Source: Candidatus Geothermarchaeota archaeon (lineage in GTDB: Archaea; Thermoproteota; Nitrososphaeria; Geothermarchaeales; JAUWBL01). Taken from it: a stretch of DNA of 7,071 nucleotides. The position numbers and the translations under genes were made by a program. The DNA is taken from positions 1 through 7,071 of the forward strand of contig JAUWBL010000052.1 of the NCBI GenBank assembly GCA_030601715.1, read 5' to 3'. The stretch's first letter is position 1; each line of letters opens with the position of its first letter. Shown piece by piece: positions 4,342 through 7,071 of this stretch. Under the pieces are notes generated by a model. The model had not been told where the DNA came from. It was given only the letters and a program-made list of their open reading frames with translations, and did no database searches.

Positions 4342-6201
4342 TCATCCCTTCCTCCGGAAGACCTCTCCTAGCTGGATGTCTGCGAAGCTGACGGACGTCT
4401 TTGGCTCTTCGGTCGCGGCTGCGTTTGCCTCCACGAGTCCTCGGCCTCCACCCCCTCGGGTGGCAGCCTCCGAGAAGGTTCGGCGGCTGGGCCTGCTGGA
4501 TTCTAGGGTTTCGACGCGGCCGTTGAGCTTCTTGAAGTCGCCACCTATGAACTCGTTGATCGTGTTCTCTAGGGATTCCCCTGCCTTCTTGAGCTCTCCG
4601 AGACTCCCCAGGATCTCGTCAACCTTCTTGTTGAAGGTTTTCTTCATCCCGGAGATCTTCTCATCGAAGGTTTTCTGGACCGTTTCGGTTATTTCCTGCA
4701 CGAGTTTGGCGTTCTCACCTTGGGTATTTTTTTCTCCCAATCGTGTTTCCTCCTTCCCAGAGCGTGTCTCACTTAGGGCTAGTTGGAAGACCTTATCTTG
4801 TAGCCTCTCGACCTCTATCTCTAGGTCGTAGACACGGCCACTCAGCATTGACAGAAACTCCCAGACGGCCTCTCTCTCCTCCTCCCAGCTATACTCTCTG
4901 TGCTCGGCGTAGTAGGCTTCGGCGGCCTCGATGGCTCGGATGAAGACCTCTCCCGCCTCGCAGGAGGCATACTCCTTCTCGATGCTCTTAGCGGCCGCGC
5001 AAAGCTTGCGAAGTGCCTTAGCCTTCGCGGCCGTAGGAATATCGGTCTGGGGAAGGCGCTGTATAGCGTTAGCAAGGTGTGGTTCGTCGATGTCGCCATC
5101 TTTGTCCTTGTATGGCAGATGCCTCAGGCTTCGAGGCTTCGTCTTTGCCTCCTCGTCCTTCTCCCCACCGGATTCGATGTAGGCGAAGGCTGAGTCAGGG
5201 AGGTCGTTGATGTATTTGGTCGTCCAAACCGCTTCGACAATCTTCTGCAAGATACCTTCTCGGGGGATGAATCCTACGTTCTCTTTCCAGATGGCCTCGG
5301 CTAGATAATATTCCTCTCTTGGAATCTTCTCTAGCTTGAGGTCTCTGAGAGCGCAGGCCTCCCCGAGAACGTCTATGCAGAAGACCTCTCGGGTTTGATT
5401 CATTCGGTCTACCTTCTGCCCAGAGTCTTGTGACTGGCTCTGGGTCTCAGAGGTGGCGAGGGTCTCGCCTAACCGGGTTAGGGTCTCAACCACTTCGATG
5501 TGGGTCTCTGGGTCTCCCAGCTCTACGCCGGGCGGAGTGATGAGGAATCCGCGGCCGACGAGCTTCTGACAGGCGTGGCCGCCCATAATCGGTGGTAGGA
5601 AGAGGCATCCGAGCTCCACTGAGCCTTGAGAGATCTCCCCGTCTCGGATCTGCTGCCAGAGGGCCGGGGCTAGCGGGATGTGGCCTAGTAATTCGAGTTG
5701 CTTGTCCTCTTCTTCGGCCCAATAGATGTGGCCTACAGACTCCTTGTCTTCGGGGCTGTGGCTGGTGCCGAAGTAGATTGGCTGATCTATGAAGGTTCTG
5801 GCTCCTCGAATCAGTTCGTTTGCCGTGTATTCGGTGAGGTTCCGAGTCATGCCGGCGTGGAGAGCCACTATCTTGATGCTGAAGGGCGGCAGCTGGAGGC
5901 TGTCCTCGGCCTCTATGGGGGCGAGCCAGTTGAAGGCCTCTTCCTTAGTGCATAGGATCTCTCCTGTGAGACAGATGACGGCTGTTACCCCCGTCGTGAG
6001 TCTCTTCGAGCGGAAGCTCTCGCAGGCCCCTGGATCGAACTGTCGGAGCCTGTAGCTGTTCTCCGTCTTGTGGACCTTCCCGGCTTTGAAGTCGTGTTCC
6101 TTAGCCCAAGCTAAGGCTTCGTCGCGGGTGAAGTGTTCCTTCGAGAATATGAGGCTCTGAACCTGGCCGTGCCGGGACTGCTGCTCGGTGACGGTTGACA
6201 C
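4342..6201 (-). CDS. Prohead protease fused to a scaffold-like coiled-coil region
   Basis: This 619-residue protein combines several parts. Residues 13-77 (QSLIFSKEHFTRDEALAWA onward) form the N-terminal domain often seen on phage head-maturation proteases. Residues about 105-235 look like an XkdF/HK97-type serine protease, with candidate catalytic His148 (GTSHSP) and Ser194 (ISQGSVELG). A Ser/Gln/Thr linker (about 247-262) precedes a second region. There, INDLPDSAFAYIESGG (331-346) and LRHLPYKDKDGDIDEPHL (359-376) form a conserved block common in phage protease and scaffold proteins. Coiled-coil-prone helices follow at about 440-478 and 497-567, then a Gly/Arg-rich linker and a conserved-looking tail (SVSFADIQLGEVFRRKG). 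It would cleave capsid and scaffold during maturation, with the C-terminal part templating the shell. GTG at 6201 overlaps the portal TAG, with GGAGAGG upstream. The catalytic residues are assigned by eye. Confidence 0.8.
   Translation of the reverse strand: MSTVTEQQSRHGQVQSLIFSKEHFTRDEALAWAKEHDFKAGKVHKTENSYRLRQFDPGACESFRSKRLTTGVTAVICLTGEILCTKEEAFNWLAPIEAEDSLQLPPFSIKIVALHAGMTRNLTEYTANELIRGARTFIDQPIYFGTSHSPEDKESVGHIYWAEEEDKQLELLGHIPLAPALWQQIRDGEISQGSVELGCLFLPPIMGGHACQKLVGRGFLITPPGVELGDPETHIEVVETLTRLGETLATSETQSQSQDSGQKVDRMNQTREVFCIDVLGEACALRDLKLEKIPREEYYLAEAIWKENVGFIPREGILQKIVEAVWTTKYINDLPDSAFAYIESGGEKDEEAKTKPRSLRHLPYKDKDGDIDEPHLANAIQRLPQTDIPTAAKAKALRKLCAAAKSIEKEYASCEAGEVFIRAIEAAEAYYAEHREYSWEEEREAVWEFLSMLSGRVYDLEIEVERLQDKVFQLALSETRSGKEETRLGEKNTQGENAKLVQEITETVQKTFDEKISGMKKTFNKKVDEILGSLGELKKAGESLENTINEFIGGDFKKLNGRVETLESSRPSRRTFSEAATRGGGGRGLVEANAAATEEPKTSVSFADIQLGEVFRRKG
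4727..4733 (-). other. A7 tract, possible slippage site in the protease-scaffold gene
   Basis: Seven consecutive A on the coding strand read as GAA AAA AAT at residues about 490-492, between the two coiled-coil stretches. The heptamer A AAA AAT has the X XXY YYZ form of a -1 frameshift site. Slipping -1 would read four more codons and stop at TGA, giving a product without the C-terminal coiled coil. No downstream stimulatory structure was established. Confidence 0.2.
5401..5415 (-). promoter_or_regulatory. Possible internal ribosome binding site and start for a separate scaffold protein
   Basis: ATG at 5403-5401 encodes Met267 of the protease-scaffold protein, immediately after the Ser/Gln-rich linker. 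AAGGT at 5415-5411 lies seven bases upstream. Starting here would give a 353-residue protein carrying only the scaffold-like half. This would resemble lambda Nu3, which is made from an in-frame start inside the protease gene C. The Shine-Dalgarno match is modest. Confidence 0.3.
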
Positions 6202-7071
6202 TACTCTGCTTCCTCTCCTTCGGCGGGCTCTTCCTTGATGAGCTCCACTCCGAACCTCTCCAGCATGTTGCGCATCTCTTCCGCGGTTAGGTAGGTCTCG
6301 CCCGCCTTGGCCTGAGCCTGGATGATGTCGATCAGATCCGTGAGGGTGACTTCTGGGGTTTCGACGCCCCAGTGGAGGCGCACATCGGCCTTCAGAGGAT
6401 CTATCCCCTCTTGCTTGATGATGGGCCAGAAGATCTCCCGCTCCACGACCCGCTTGAAGAAGCGCTGATACGCCGTGATCTTCCGCTCCAGCTGGGCCTC
6501 CGCGATCTTGACCGAGGCCTCCGTGTAGCCCGGGGTGATGAAGAGGCGGAGCACAGGGTTTCGCAGAGCGTGGAGGATCATGTTGTTGACGTGGCCGATG
6601 AAGGCGTCGTAGCGAGCCCGGGGATCCATGGCCTCCTGGACCACCTCCAACTTCTTGTTCCAGGCGGCCCGCTCCCCCGCGTCCATCTTCCCCAAGACCC
6701 TGGCGAGGGCGCCGATCTCCTTGTCGCTGGCATCCTCGGACACGTAGACCGAGCGGGGCATGTAGTGGTGCAACACACGGCGGATGTCGTCGTCCATCTG
6801 CGCCTTCAGGTCGAGGAGGGTGGGGACGGTGTACTTCTTGGTGGTCCCGTCGAACTTGACGGTGTATCTTCTCTGTTCCATGAGGTCGTGCATTATGCCC
6901 CGTCCGAAGGCCTCGGCGTCCACCGCATTCCAGCGCCAGTGGATCAGCTCCCCCGGCTCAAACTCCACCCTCGTGGCCCCCCAGCGTTGCACGATCAGGC
7001 GAACCTCTCCCTGAGGGGTGCGCTGGATGGACTGTATGCTTCCGATGGGGAGGATCTTCAGCCGGTCTAGG
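6201..7071 (-). CDS. Portal protein, C-terminal part (5' end outside the window)
   Basis: The frame has no stop up to the right edge, and the residues upstream of the internal GTG at 6992 (LDRLKILPIGSIQSIQRT) fit the portal pattern. The GTG is therefore an ordinary Val codon and the gene begins beyond 7071. The 289 visible residues include VEFEPGELIHWRWN, a core motif of the portal clip and wing region, a central helical part (LRRVL-type helices and PRSVYVSEDASDKEIGALAR), and LRLFITPGYTEASVKIAEAQ with the helix AYQRFFKRVVEREIFWPIIK after it. The tail is acidic (EEPAEGEEAE). The portal ring is the DNA entry channel at one capsid vertex and docks the terminase and neck. Its TAG overlaps the GTG of the protease gene. 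Third codon positions are almost all G or C, clearly more than in the genes that follow. Confidence 0.85.
   Translation of the reverse strand, partial: LDRLKILPIGSIQSIQRTPQGEVRLIVQRWGATRVEFEPGELIHWRWNAVDAEAFGRGIMHDLMEQRRYTVKFDGTTKKYTVPTLLDLKAQMDDDIRRVLHHYMPRSVYVSEDASDKEIGALARVLGKMDAGERAAWNKKLEVVQEAMDPRARYDAFIGHVNNMILHALRNPVLRLFITPGYTEASVKIAEAQLERKITAYQRFFKRVVEREIFWPIIKQEGIDPLKADVRLHWGVETPEVTLTDLIDIIQAQAKAGETYLTAEEMRNMLERFGVELIKEEPAEGEEAE

Noticed and set aside
4109..4345. Alternative minus-strand frame starting at 4345 over the 77-residue membrane protein
   Set aside because: It lacks the coherent two-helix pattern, and its Shine-Dalgarno sequence would serve the ATG at 4338 equally.
4438..4460. 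Gly-rich run in the protease-scaffold protein as a possible recombination or insertion scar
   Set aside because: A short Gly/Arg linker before a conserved-looking C-terminal tail is normal in scaffold proteins, and no flanking repeats were seen.
4166..4831. Plus-strand open frame of 221 codons opposite the protease-scaffold and membrane protein genes
   Set aside because: It is low-complexity Ser/Pro/Arg-rich and spans two well-supported minus-strand genes and their junction.
6372..7070. Long plus-strand open frame opposite the portal gene
   Set aside because: The portal reading has clear family motifs. The opposite frame is rich in Leu, Gly, Val and His as expected from complementing a GC3-rich gene, and it has no plausible start signal or neighbours on that strand.

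Overview
The window is a block of virion-structure genes from a tailed, head-tail (Caudoviricetes-type, siphovirus-like) virus or integrated provirus. Every credible gene lies on the minus strand, so transcription runs from position 7071 towards 1. The host is most likely archaeal, at moderate confidence. Arginine is mostly AGG with some CGA, and CTA leucine codons are frequent. The one clear intergenic gap has an archaeal-style TATA-like element, and the gene before it ends in a hairpin-free C/T-rich terminator. No convincing bacterial -35/-10 pair was seen. No integrase, terminase, tRNA, CRISPR or insertion sequence is present, so virus and provirus cannot be told apart here.

Head module, in transcription order: the C-terminal part of the portal protein (7071-6201, 5' end outside the window); a large prohead protease joined to a coiled-coil, scaffold-like region (6201-4342); a small two-helix membrane protein (4338-4105); a capsid decoration-like protein (4105-3659); the HK97-fold major capsid protein (3647-2682); and a small ribbon-helix-helix-like DNA-binding protein (2654-2439). 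A pyrimidine-rich terminator follows.

The gap 2275-2438 is the only intergenic region of note. It holds the terminator, a cluster of inverted repeats that could be operators, and a TATA-like promoter for the next unit. Neck and tail module: head-tail connector (2274-1924), a second small two-helix membrane protein (1923-1708), tail terminator or completion protein (1707-1276), a 57-residue unknown protein (1275-1102), tail tube protein (1109-144), and the first 47 codons of a further tail gene (142 to the window edge).

The order portal, protease/scaffold, decoration, capsid, connector, terminator, tail tube is the classical siphovirus morphogenesis order. Points that deserve attention are the putative repressor and palindromes splitting head from tail genes, a run of four neck genes in one reading frame separated only by TAG-ATG junctions, the protease-scaffold fusion with a possible internal start, two membrane proteins inside the structural block, and a sharp rise in third-position GC in the portal gene.
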